A stretch of 64,000 bases of DNA, from contig SJCO01000002.1 of NCBI GenBank assembly GCA_005217565.1, positions 342,192 to 406,191 on the forward strand. Reading direction: 5' to 3'. The stretch comes from Puteibacter caeruleilacunae (lineage in GTDB: Bacteria > Bacteroidota > Bacteroidia > Bacteroidales > Prolixibacteraceae). Shown here one piece after another: positions 1 to 7,317 of the stretch (position 1 is the first letter of the stretch; the number at the start of each line of letters is the position of its first letter). Under the pieces are notes generated by a model. It searched no databases. It was given only the letters and a program-made list of their open reading frames with translations, and was not told the DNA's origin. The position numbers and the translations under genes are program-made.

Positions 1-934
1 TTGATTTGTAATGATATACTTTTTCGATTACATCAGCAAAAAGTTCACCTACAGGCAATACTTTAATTTTGTCTGATTTCTCAACATCAATAGGCACTGA
101 ATTAGTAAAGTACACTTCTGTAAGACCTGATTCGTTAATACGATCATATGCAGGACCAGAAAGGATACCGTGAGTTGCAAAAGCACGTACACTTCTTGCA
201 CCCTTCGCCAACATCAAATCTGCAGCTTTTGTAATAGTACCTGCAGTATCGATCATATCATCCAATACAATCACATCTTTCCCCTCTACATCACCAATTA
301 CAGTCATGCTACCAACAACATTAGCTTTGCTACGAGACTTGTGGCAAATTACAAGATCAGTACCTCCTAGCATTTTTGCGTAATTATTGGCACGCTTAGT
401 TCCACCAACATCAGGAGATGCTACCACTAAATCTTTCAAGATACCATCTTCAACCATCTTTTTAATGTAAGGAACGAAGATTGCAGATCCATATAAGTGA
501 TCAACAGGCACATCGAAAAATCCTTGAATTTGATCAGCATGTAGATCCATCGTAATGATTCTATCAACTCCTGCAGCAGTCAACATATCTGCAATTAATT
601 TCGCACCAATCGATACTCTTGGCTTATCCTTTCTGTCTTGACGAGCAAATCCGAAATACGGAAGAACAGCCACAATTTTATAAGCCGAAGCTCTTTTGGC
701 TGCGTCAATCATTAGGAGTAACTCCATTAAATTATCACTAGGTGGAAATGTTGATTGAACGATGAATACGTGGGAGCCTCTTACTGTCTCCTCATAACAT
801 GGTTCGAACTCACCATCACTAAATACTGTGCATGATGAATGTCCCTGCTCTACGCCTAAACTCTTACAAATGTCTTTTGTAAGGTACTTCGAGGCTTCGC
901 AGGAAAAAATCTTAAGCGGTGCTTTTTTAGGCAT
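1..934 (-). CDS. prs: Ribose-phosphate pyrophosphokinase (3' end outside window)
   Basis: Makes PRPP from ribose 5-phosphate and ATP in the cytosol, feeding purine, pyrimidine, His, Trp and NAD synthesis. I translated this gene by hand because its stop lies beyond base 1. It starts MPKKAPLKIF at 934 and reads through the family landmarks: FSDGEFEP near the N-terminus, the YFGFARQDRK ATP loop, DLHADQIQGFF, PDVGGTKRA and the PRPP-binding loop DDMIDTAGT. The visible 311 codons end in VYHYKS, so only a few residues are missing relative to the roughly 312-315 aa family. A -7 box lies about 50 nt upstream. Single gene, no visible operon partner. Identity is secure. Confidence 0.95.
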   Translation of the reverse strand, partial: MPKKAPLKIFSCEASKYLTKDICKSLGVEQGHSSCTVFSDGEFEPCYEETVRGSHVFIVQSTFPPSDNLMELLLMIDAAKRASAYKIVAVLPYFGFARQDRKDKPRVSIGAKLIADMLTAAGVDRIITMDLHADQIQGFFDVPVDHLYGSAIFVPYIKKMVEDGILKDLVVASPDVGGTKRANNYAKMLGGTDLVICHKSRSKANVVGSMTVIGDVEGKDVIVLDDMIDTAGTITKAADLMLAKGARSVRAFATHGILSGPAYDRINESGLTEVYFTNSVPIDVEKSDKIKVLPVGELFADVIEKVYHYKS

Positions 935-981
935 TGCTTGCTTTAAATTTATTAAACAATTAGCTGTTTTATTCAATGCTG

Positions 982-989
982 CAAAGGTA
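982..989 (-). promoter_or_regulatory. -7 box of prs promoter
   Basis: On the minus strand this reads TACCTTTG, a perfect TAnnTTTG box of the Bacteroidota primary sigma factor, followed by GC. It lies 47 nt upstream of the prs start. No clear TTG -33 element is seen. Confidence 0.55.
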
Positions 990-1121
990 TAAAATTCTTT
1001 AAGATTTTATATAAGTTATTCAGAAACAACTATATAATTTTTCACCGCCTCACAAAACATGTTTTATAACATATTATCTCTCAGGCAATTCCATTCTTAA
1101 AGAACTCTAGCCTCAGAAAAA

Positions 1122-1718
1122 CTATGAATTTTTATTTATAGAATCTATGTATGATAGAAGTTCAGGTTTACCAAGCTCAGTCTCCGAACTTGTTGTAAAC
1201 TGCACTGGTAGCTCCTCCCAGGTCTCTAGCAACTTCTTTCTATAAGCCTTAATATTTCTCGACAATTGATTCTGACGCAATTTATCAGCCTTGGTGAATA
1301 CAATTGAGAAAGGAATACCATTTTTCCCTAACCACTCCATAAATTCCAAATCGATCTTCTGTGGATCAATCCTTGAGTCGATCAGCACAAACACATTATA
1401 TAAGTTCTCCCTATTCTTCAAATATGTACGAATAAACTTCTCCCATTTTGCGCGCTGTACTTTAGAGACTTTTGCGTATCCATAACCAGGAAGATCGACC
1501 AAGTACCATTCATCATTAATATCAAAATGGTTAATCAGTTGTGTTTTTCCGGGATTTGATGAAGTTTTTGCTAAAGCTTTCTGATTACAAAGCATATTAA
1601 TCAACGACGACTTCCCTACATTTGAACGACCAATAAATGCATACTCCGGCTTAGTTGGAGCAGGACATTTCTTATAATCAGTATTACTTACAATAAACTT
1701 TGCAGTTTTAACTTCCAT
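1122..1718 (-). CDS. engB: Ribosome biogenesis GTP-binding protein EngB/YihA
   Basis: P-loop GTPase of the TrmE-Era-EngA-EngB group, needed for late 50S ribosome assembly. Visible motifs: G1 [10 protein letters not shown]2 threonine in the NPGKTQ segment, G3 DLPGYGYA and G4 TKAD. I chose the ATG at 1718 (protein begins MEVKTAKF, 198 aa). A start at 1748 would place the first codons inside an inverted repeat lying between this gene and manA, and would add ten non-conserved residues. It is last in a co-directional group with the Dabb gene and manA. Family length is normally about 200 aa. Confidence 0.93.
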   Translation of the reverse strand: MEVKTAKFIVSNTDYKKCPAPTKPEYAFIGRSNVGKSSLINMLCNQKALAKTSSNPGKTQLINHFDINDEWYLVDLPGYGYAKVSKVQRAKWEKFIRTYLKNRENLYNVFVLIDSRIDPQKIDLEFMEWLGKNGIPFSIVFTKADKLRQNQLSRNIKAYRKKLLETWEELPVQFTTSSETELGKPELLSYIDSINKNS

Positions 1719-1737
1719 ACCAGTATTTATAAACGAT

Positions 1738-1760
1738 GATCCGGCCATAAAGACCGGATC
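1738..1760 (-). other. Hairpin between manA and engB
   Basis: Inverted repeat GATCCGG / CCGGATC (7 bp arms, 9 nt loop) in the short spacer. It has no following T-tract, so it is more likely an attenuating or mRNA-stabilising hairpin than a full terminator. It argues for the downstream engB start. Confidence 0.35.
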
Positions 1761-1768
1761 AATATGCT

Positions 1769-2755
1769 TTATTTGATATAAACTTCTAATAGTTTTGCCT
1801 GACCTTTTTTAGGCACGATAGTATAATTTTCAATTGACGCAGGTACCAAAATAGTTTCACCTTTGGCAACCGTAATCGCTTGATCTTTTCCGTATGATAA
1901 TACATACTCTCCATCCAGACAAAGATAGATTACAAAAGAATCTAAGTCATTATAGTCTTTCTCTACTGATGTAGAAAGGTTTAATAGATTGGTAGTGAAA
2001 TACTCACATTCAGCTAACAATGAAGATTTATTATCTTCCGCTTCATATTCAGTTTTGTATTTCTCTTCAAGCGTATAATCAATCGCATCCAACGCCCAGT
2101 CGGTATGTAATTCACGAGTATTACCCTGGTCATCCTTACGATTATAGTCGTAAATTCGATAAGTAACATCCGAAGTCTGCTGAATTTCAGCAATAACTAA
2201 ACCACTACCAATAGCATGTACACGTCCCGCAGGCATAAAGAAAACATCTCCCTCTTTCACCTCTTCTACATTCAAGATATCAGTCAGGGTGTTATCCTCT
2301 AAATGCTTCAAGTATTTTTTCTGATCAACCTCTTGATTAAAACCAGAAACCAACTTAGCTCCTTTATCGGCTTGCAACACATACCACATTTCTGTTTTAC
2401 CGTATGCATTGTGACGTTCCTTCGACATCTTATCATCAGGATGCACCTGAATTGATAAATCATCGTTGGCATCAATAAATTTAATCAGCAATGGAAATTC
2501 AACACCGAATTTCTCATATACTTTTTCTCCAACAAGCTCACCCATGTAGATTTCGGCCAACTCCTGCAGGTTATTTCCCGCAAGATAACCATTGGTAACC
2601 TCCGAGACATTGCCTTCAACACCCGACAATTCCCAGCTTTCACCGCAATTTGGTAGCTCGCTGTATTCCTTGTTAAATAAATCTTTCAGTTTATCACCAC
2701 CCCAGATCTTATCTTTGCAGATGGCTTTAAACTTTAGTGGATATAATCCATCCAT
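1769..2755 (-). CDS. manA: Mannose-6-phosphate isomerase, class I
   Basis: Interconverts fructose 6-phosphate and mannose 6-phosphate, linking glycolysis with GDP-mannose synthesis; cytosolic Zn-dependent cupin. The 328-aa length fits the short Bacillus/Bacteroides type I form. Zn-site and active-site motifs visible: [16 protein letters not shown] and [11 protein letters not shown] followed by [15 protein letters not shown]. The N-terminal [16 protein letters not shown] is typical. It is 18 nt downstream of the Dabb gene, so they are probably co-transcribed. Confidence 0.93.
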   Translation of the reverse strand: MDGLYPLKFKAICKDKIWGGDKLKDLFNKEYSELPNCGESWELSGVEGNVSEVTNGYLAGNNLQELAEIYMGELVGEKVYEKFGVEFPLLIKFIDANDDLSIQVHPDDKMSKERHNAYGKTEMWYVLQADKGAKLVSGFNQEVDQKKYLKHLEDNTLTDILNVEEVKEGDVFFMPAGRVHAIGSGLVIAEIQQTSDVTYRIYDYNRKDDQGNTRELHTDWALDAIDYTLEEKYKTEYEAEDNKSSLLAECEYFTTNLLNLSTSVEKDYNDLDSFVIYLCLDGEYVLSYGKDQAITVAKGETILVPASIENYTIVPKKGQAKLLEVYIK

Positions 2756-2773
2756 GAAACTTATATTTTATGG

Positions 2774-3076
2774 TTAGTATTTGTAATCAACACATGCGCG
2801 TTGCACAGCAATTGTCTTTACATAGTCAACCACTTTCAAGTGCTCTGGGTGGTTGGCATATACTTTAAGATCATCCATTGATTCAAAGTGGGTAGTTAAA
2901 CACAAATCGTAATTTGCTGAATTTAACTCGTGGTTCAATCCTACTTCAATAAATTTAAGTTCGTCAATTATTGGCTCCAAGGCAAGCAACTGATCTTTCA
3001 TTTTATCAAGTGCTTCTTGCTTTTCTACATCGCTTTCGAACTCTTTAACCTTAAATAAAACAATATGCTTAATCAT
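2774..3076 (-). CDS. Dabb-family stress-responsive A/B-barrel protein
   Basis: 100-aa single-domain protein with the Dabb signature: it starts MIKHIVLFKVKEF and contains a central SANYDLCLTTHFESMDDL and a late NHPEHLKVVDYV segment. Family members form dimeric ferredoxin-like barrels; their bacterial function is mostly unknown. It is the first gene of a likely Dabb-manA-engB unit. The fold assignment is secure, the function is not known. Confidence 0.85.
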   Translation of the reverse strand: MIKHIVLFKVKEFESDVEKQEALDKMKDQLLALEPIIDELKFIEVGLNHELNSANYDLCLTTHFESMDDLKVYANHPEHLKVVDYVKTIAVQRACVDYKY

Positions 3077-3194
3077 TTTCTTTACTTTTTTATTTTTAGT
3101 AATTTGGAACTTAATTACGGCACGAAATTACGATTTTATGATGGTCTTACCATAAGTTCGTGTTTAAGATTAACAGAAATAAAATCTTATCGGT

Positions 3195-3202
3195 TACATT
3201 TG
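3195..3202 (+). promoter_or_regulatory. -7 box upstream of exonuclease gene
   Basis: TACATTTG matches TAnnTTTG exactly and is followed by C, 58 nt before the ATG at 3260. The -33 element is not obvious. Confidence 0.5.
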
Positions 3203-3259
3203 CTTACAATTTAAGGTAACTAATTACCTTAAAACCGATCTCAAAAAAAAGAATTGATC

Positions 3260-3985
3260 ATGCTAGATAACCTAAATATTGAAGACATTCTATTCATTGA
3301 TATTGAAACTGTCCCTCAACATCCGTCATTTGACAACCTTGATGAGAGAATGAGCAAACTATGGGAAAAGAAATCCACTCCTTTCAGAGACGATGACCAA
3401 TCTCCTGCTGATGTTTATCAACGTGCAGGTATCTATGCTGAATTTGGAAAAATAGTATGCATCTCAGCAGGGGCAGTCGTCCAAAAAATGGGAGAACCTT
3501 ATTTTCGCGTTAAGTCATATTATAGTGATGATGAAAAATCGCTTCTACAAGAGTTCGGAAATATGTTGGACCGATTTACTGTAACACGACAAAAAAGATT
3601 ATGCGGTCATAACGGAATAGAATTTGACTTCCCTTATATTGCCAGACGCATGCTGATTAATGGATTAAAACTGCCTAAGTATTTAAATATTGCAGGAGCC
3701 AAACCTTGGGAAGTAAAAGATATGCTAATCGATACCATGCAATTGTGGAAATTCGGAGATTTTAAACATTACTCTTCGCTCGATTTGCTATGCGCAATCT
3801 TCAATATTCCTACACCTAAAGATGATATTGATGGCAGTCAGGTTGCACACGTATATTATGAAGAGAACGATCTTGAACGAATTGCTCGCTATTGTGAAAA
3901 AGATGTATTAGCAACAGCTCAACTGATGCTACGATACAAAAACATGGAGCTTATTCCGGAAGAAAACTTTGAAGTGGCCCCATAA
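3260..3985 (+). CDS. Predicted 3'-5' exonuclease, PolB-associated type
   Basis: DEDD-type 3'-5' exonuclease related to the proofreading domain of family B polymerases, here as a stand-alone 241-aa protein. ExoI motif DIETVP (residues about 14-19), ExoII region CGHNGIEFDFPYIARRM, and ExoIII YCEKDVLATAQLMLRY supply the acidic residues for two-metal catalysis. The ATG at 3260 is preferred over a TTG at 3254. Such proteins are widespread in Bacteroidota; the cellular substrate is not established. It converges with nfo, another DNA-repair gene, and the two share a terminator. Confidence 0.85.
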   Translation: MLDNLNIEDILFIDIETVPQHPSFDNLDERMSKLWEKKSTPFRDDDQSPADVYQRAGIYAEFGKIVCISAGAVVQKMGEPYFRVKSYYSDDEKSLLQEFGNMLDRFTVTRQKRLCGHNGIEFDFPYIARRMLINGLKLPKYLNIAGAKPWEVKDMLIDTMQLWKFGDFKHYSSLDLLCAIFNIPTPKDDIDGSQVAHVYYEENDLERIARYCEKDVLATAQLMLRYKNMELIPEENFEVAP

Positions 3986-4013
3986 AACACTTCGTTTAAG
4001 AACAATAATAAAT

Positions 4014-4049
4014 AAAAAAGGGCTCGAAATTTATCAACGATTTCGAGCC
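4014..4049. terminator. Bidirectional terminator between exonuclease and nfo
   Basis: Perfect 10-bp stem GGCTCGAAAT / ATTTCGAGCC with a 9-nt loop. An A6 run on its left gives a T-tract for transcripts of nfo on the minus strand. It sits between two convergent genes. Confidence 0.85.
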
Positions 4050-4070
4050 TATATCTTTGTATATTTCTGT

Positions 4071-4913
4071 CTAACCAGCTAGATCCTTCATCTTTTGGAT
4101 CTCTTCAGGCCACAACTCTGTTTTAGGAGTTTCCAGAATAAGCGGAATACGATCAAAACGCTCATCTTTCATTATACGCTCAAAGACTTCAATCCCTAAG
4201 GTGCCAACACCAAGATTATCATGACGATCGACTCTTGATCCTAACTCTTTCTTGGAATCATTTATGTGCATTCCTTTTAAATAGTTTAATCCGATAACTT
4301 CATCGAACTCCTTCCATGTCTTTTCAAATCCTTCAGCCGATTTTAAATCATAACCTGCCGAGAAAGCATGACAAGTATCAATACAAACACCTACCCTGCT
4401 CTTATCTTCAACGCGATTAATAATATGAGCGATCTGATAAAAAGAAAAACCAAGATTTGTTCCTTGTCCTGCAGTATTTTCTATAACAGCCATCACTCCA
4501 TTGCTTTTATCCAAAGCCAGATTGATCGACTCTGCAATTGTATCCAAACACAACTCTTCGGTAGTCTTTTTCAAGTGGCTACCTGGATGAAAGTTCAAAC
4601 GATCTAATCCTAACTGCTCGCAACGTTGCATTTCATCAATAAAAGCATTACGCGATTTCTCAAGCGGAGCCTGTTCGGGATGCCCCAAGTTGATCAAGTA
4701 ACTATCGTGAGGCAAAATCTGCTCCGGCAAATAACCATATTTTTCACAGTTCTCTTTAAAACCTTCAATATTCTTTTCCGTAAATGGCTTAGCCACCCAC
4801 TGTCGTTGATTCTTTGTAAATAAGGCAAAAGCCGTTGCTCCTATTTGATGCGCATTCACAGGTGCATTTTCAACTCCTCCTGCTGTGCTTACATGTGCTC
4901 CTATATATTTCAT
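4071..4913 (-). CDS. nfo: Deoxyribonuclease IV (AP endonuclease)
   Basis: Cleaves DNA 5' to abasic sites in base-excision repair using three zinc ions in a TIM barrel. The 280-aa product starts [13 protein letters not shown] and shows the family metal-site motifs [28 protein letters not shown] and the terminal LILETP. The length equals that of E. coli Nfo. It is monocistronic, with its own terminator downstream and an unusually long gene-free stretch upstream. Confidence 0.95.
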   Translation of the reverse strand: MKYIGAHVSTAGGVENAPVNAHQIGATAFALFTKNQRQWVAKPFTEKNIEGFKENCEKYGYLPEQILPHDSYLINLGHPEQAPLEKSRNAFIDEMQRCEQLGLDRLNFHPGSHLKKTTEELCLDTIAESINLALDKSNGVMAVIENTAGQGTNLGFSFYQIAHIINRVEDKSRVGVCIDTCHAFSAGYDLKSAEGFEKTWKEFDEVIGLNYLKGMHINDSKKELGSRVDRHDNLGVGTLGIEVFERIMKDERFDRIPLILETPKTELWPEEIQKMKDLAG

Positions 4914-5055
4914 TCTTTCTTTGGATTTTTAGATTAACGGATCCTTAGATCGCTACGAAAATAATTATTCTACAATCACCTGCCAACAATTGTTCATCTC
5001 ATCCAAATTAATGCTCTTACAAATCATTCAATGCAAAGTGATTTTTATAGGATCA

Positions 5056-5086
5056 TTGACCATTTTAAAGAATAATATTACCTTTG
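5056..5086 (+). promoter_or_regulatory. Promoter pointing into the gene-free stretch
   Basis: TTG at 5056-5058, a 20-nt spacer, then TACCTTTG at 5079-5086. This is one of the best TTG-N20-TAnnTTTG matches in the window, yet the next recognised start on this strand is rlmD at 5711, more than 600 nt away and with its own -7 box. Transcription from here would cover both repeat arrays. Confidence 0.5.
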
Positions 5087-5190
5087 AAATACTCACTCAA
5101 AGGAGACTGTTTAAAGTCATTTCAATCAAAAATCATACTTAAAATTAAAGTCGTAGATACCTTCTGCCAACGACAGAATCGTATCAAAGT

Positions 5191-5271
5191 TGCGACAAAC
5201 CTGCGACAGATACGCCTATATGTCGGCTTTGACGCGCCTTTGATGCGACTCTGTCGCGGCTTTGAGTTCGA
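5191..5271. repeat. Degenerate 11-nt tandem array A
   Basis: Units of 11 nt start at 5191, 5202, then after a 4-nt insert at 5217, 5228, 5239, 5250 and 5261. Left units read TGCGACAxxxx; right units read TTTGAxGCGxC or TxTGTCGCGGC, that is, roughly the reverse complement. The whole is a tandem array with inverted symmetry about the 4-nt centre. CGACA(5204) pairs with TGTCG(5220) around the centre. Confidence 0.6.
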
Positions 5272-5460
5272 AAGGGTATAGCAAACAGCTTTCTTCTTTA
5301 TCTCATTCGTCTACGTTTATCATGTTTTAATTATTAGGATCATCTGTCATTTCACTTCTTTTTGCTATTTCGACCCTGCTACTCGAAACCTGAAGCCTAA
5401 AACCAGAAACCATTTTTGAATGGCCCTTACACCCTCCTTACCCTTGCCTCGTCCCAACCT

Positions 5461-5520
5461 TAGAATCCCCTAGGAAAGGTTAGGGATTTTGTAGGAACTC
5501 CCTAGAACTTTGTAGAGAAG
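5461..5520. repeat. Degenerate 10-11-nt tandem array B (TAGG units)
   Basis: Units starting TAGA or TAGG begin at 5461, 5471, 5481, 5492, 5503 and 5513, giving steps of 10, 10, 11, 11 and 10 nt, about one DNA helical turn. The left part (AATCCCC) and the right part (GGGATTTT) are roughly inverted relative to one another, as in array A, although the letters differ. Confidence 0.55.
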
Positions 5521-5581
5521 TTGACCATAAGGTGAATGCAAGTTACCTCAAATACAGTATAAAAACAGGACGGGTTCACTA

Positions 5582-5629
5582 CGACAAACACACCTATATG
5601 TCGGACTTAGTAATACAAGGGTATACAAA
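5582..5629. repeat. Shortened second copy of array A edge sequences
   Basis: CGACA, CCTATATGTCGG and AAGGGTATAxCAAA occur here in the same order as at 5204-5285, but the central 11-nt units are missing. The identical 12-mer CCTATATGTCGG is at 5215-5226 and 5593-5604. Confidence 0.5.
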
Positions 5630-5678
5630 AGTTAGATTCCATGAATAAAAATGCACTCCTTTCGACCAACAATTATTA

Positions 5679-5686
5679 TATCTTTG
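5679..5686 (+). promoter_or_regulatory. -7 box of rlmD promoter
   Basis: TATCTTTG, a perfect TAnnTTTG match followed by C, 25 nt before the GTG start of rlmD. The implied leader is short, under about 20 nt. Confidence 0.55.
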
Positions 5687-5710
5687 CAAAAAAATTTAAA
5701 GAGATAAGTT

Positions 5711-7123
5711 GTGGGACGTAGTAGAAAAAAGAAACCGTTTTACGAAAATGTAACGATTACAGATGTTGGCGCTGAAGGCAAAGCTATTGCTAAAGTGAAT
5801 GATGTTGTTGTTTTCACAACATACGTTGTGCCTGGCGATGTTGTAGATTTACAGGTTACAAAAAAGCGGAAAAGATATCAGGAGGCAAGAGTTACCAAAA
5901 TTCATGAGTACTCGCAAGATCGTACTGAGCCATTCTGTGATCACTATGGAGTGTGTGGTGGATGCAAATGGCAAAACCTTCCATACGACAAACAACTTTT
6001 CTATAAGCAGAAACAGGTTACTGATCAGTTAAGCAGAATTGGAAGTGTTGAGCTACCTGAAATCACTCCTATTCTGGGATCAGAGAAGACCACTTTCTAT
6101 AGAAATAAGCTGGAGTTTACATTCTCAAACAAGCGATGGTTATCATTTGAAGAGATTGAAGCCGGTACTGAATTCGATCACCTTAATGCTGTTGGTTTTC
6201 ATATTCCAGGCATGTTCGACAAAGTGGTTGATGTAAATAAATGTTGGTTGCAAGACACGCCTTCAAATGAAATCAGAAATGAGATTCGCAAATATGCATT
6301 GGAGCACAACCTTGAATTCTTTGACTTAAAAGAGCAAAAGGGATTCTTACGTACATTGATTGTTCGTACTACATCCACAGGTGAAACCATGATTATCCTG
6401 TCGCTCTTTAAAGAAGATGAAGAACAAAGAGAAGCATTATTGAATCATTTGAATGAGAAGTTTCCTAACATCACAGCGCTACTTTATGTGATCAATCAGA
6501 AGGCAAACGATACCATTACCGATCAGGAAATTAAGGTATTTAAAGGTCGTGATCATATCTTCGAAGAGATGGAAGGGCTGAAATTTAAAATCGGGCCAAA
6601 ATCATTCTATCAAACCAATTCAGAGCAAGCATATGAATTGTATAAAATCACACGAGAATTTGCTGGTCTGACTGGTGATGAGGTTGTGTATGATTTATAT
6701 ACCGGAACAGGTACCATTGCTAATTTCGTTGCTAAGTCAGCTAAAAAAGTAGTGGGTATTGAATATGTTCCTGAAGCAATCGAAGATGCCAAGATTAACT
6801 CAGGAATCAACAATATTGACAATACCATTTTCTATGCTGGTGACATGAAGGACATTCTAACAGAGGAGTTCATCGGAGAACATGGGAAACCAGATGTAAT
6901 TATCACTGATCCTCCTCGAGCTGGCATGCATGACGATGTTGTTAAAACAATCTTAAAAGCGCAACCAGAGAAGATCGTTTATGTAAGTTGTAATCCGGCG
7001 ACACAGGCTCGCGATTTAAATCTTCTTGATGAATGCTATCAGGTTCTAAAAGTACAACCTGTTGACATGTTCCCGCACACACATCATGTTGAGAATGTTG
7101 TGCTTCTTCAGAAACGATCATAA
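5711..7123 (+). CDS. rlmD: 23S rRNA (uracil-C5)-methyltransferase, RlmD/RumA family
   Basis: SAM-dependent m5U methyltransferase of 23S rRNA; 470 aa. Order of parts: basic N-terminus with a TRAM domain (about 10-65), an Fe-S cysteine cluster CDHYGVCGGCKW (about 77-88), a central RNA-binding part, and a C-terminal Rossmann domain with YDLYTGTGTIANF, DPPRAG and the nucleophile motif VYVSCNPATQARDL. The start is GTG at 5711; no in-frame ATG fits and the -7 box is just upstream. Which uridine it modifies cannot be read from the sequence: Bacteroidota homologues are named RlmD by similarity. Confidence 0.9.
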   Translation: MGRSRKKKPFYENVTITDVGAEGKAIAKVNDVVVFTTYVVPGDVVDLQVTKKRKRYQEARVTKIHEYSQDRTEPFCDHYGVCGGCKWQNLPYDKQLFYKQKQVTDQLSRIGSVELPEITPILGSEKTTFYRNKLEFTFSNKRWLSFEEIEAGTEFDHLNAVGFHIPGMFDKVVDVNKCWLQDTPSNEIRNEIRKYALEHNLEFFDLKEQKGFLRTLIVRTTSTGETMIILSLFKEDEEQREALLNHLNEKFPNITALLYVINQKANDTITDQEIKVFKGRDHIFEEMEGLKFKIGPKSFYQTNSEQAYELYKITREFAGLTGDEVVYDLYTGTGTIANFVAKSAKKVVGIEYVPEAIEDAKINSGINNIDNTIFYAGDMKDILTEEFIGEHGKPDVIITDPPRAGMHDDVVKTILKAQPEKIVYVSCNPATQARDLNLLDECYQVLKVQPVDMFPHTHHVENVVLLQKRS

Positions 7124-7142
7124 TTCGTATCAAGATATTTTT

Positions 7143-7180
7143 AATGTCATCCTTTCGAAACAATTTGAAAGGGTGACATT
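7143..7180 (+). terminator. Terminator after rlmD
   Basis: 14-bp stem AATGTCATCCTTTC / GAAAGGGTGACATT with one T-G wobble and a 10-nt loop, followed by CTTTTG. It lies 20 nt after the rlmD stop. Confidence 0.75.
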
Positions 7181-7268
7181 CTTTTGATTGCCAACATCTT
7201 TTTAAGGTTATCAACGATATTGGTGTATATCTTTTTGCTTTTTTCGTGTGAAAACTTAAGCATTCCAT

Positions 7269-7276
7269 TAAATTTG
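7269..7276 (+). promoter_or_regulatory. -7 box of topB promoter
   Basis: TAAATTTG, a perfect TAnnTTTG box, 42 nt upstream of the ATG at 7318. Confidence 0.5.
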
Positions 7277-7317
7277 TAGTTAACCAAATTAAAAAGTCCT
7301 CATTTATATTATTGCCA

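Larger units (their letters stand above)
4914..5710. other. Long gene-free stretch with phased short repeats
   Basis: About 800 bases between divergent nfo and rlmD without a credible protein gene. A 65-codon open frame at 5084-5281 uses a TTG start and runs straight through a tandem-repeat array, so I reject it. The stretch holds a good forward promoter at 5056-5086, an 11-nt periodic array at 5191-5271, a 7-nt periodic run at 5389-5416 (units starting CC), a 10-11-nt periodic TAGG array at 5461-5520, a second diverged copy of part of the first array at 5582-5629, and the rlmD promoter near 5680. Confidence 0.7.

Noticed and set aside
5084-5281. 65-codon open frame in the gene-free stretch
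   Set aside because: TTG start inside the -7 box, runs across a tandem-repeat array, and has no protein-like composition or family match.
5191-5520. Possible CRISPR array
   Set aside because: Units are only 10-11 nt, contiguous and degenerate; there are no spacers of constant length and no cas genes in the window.
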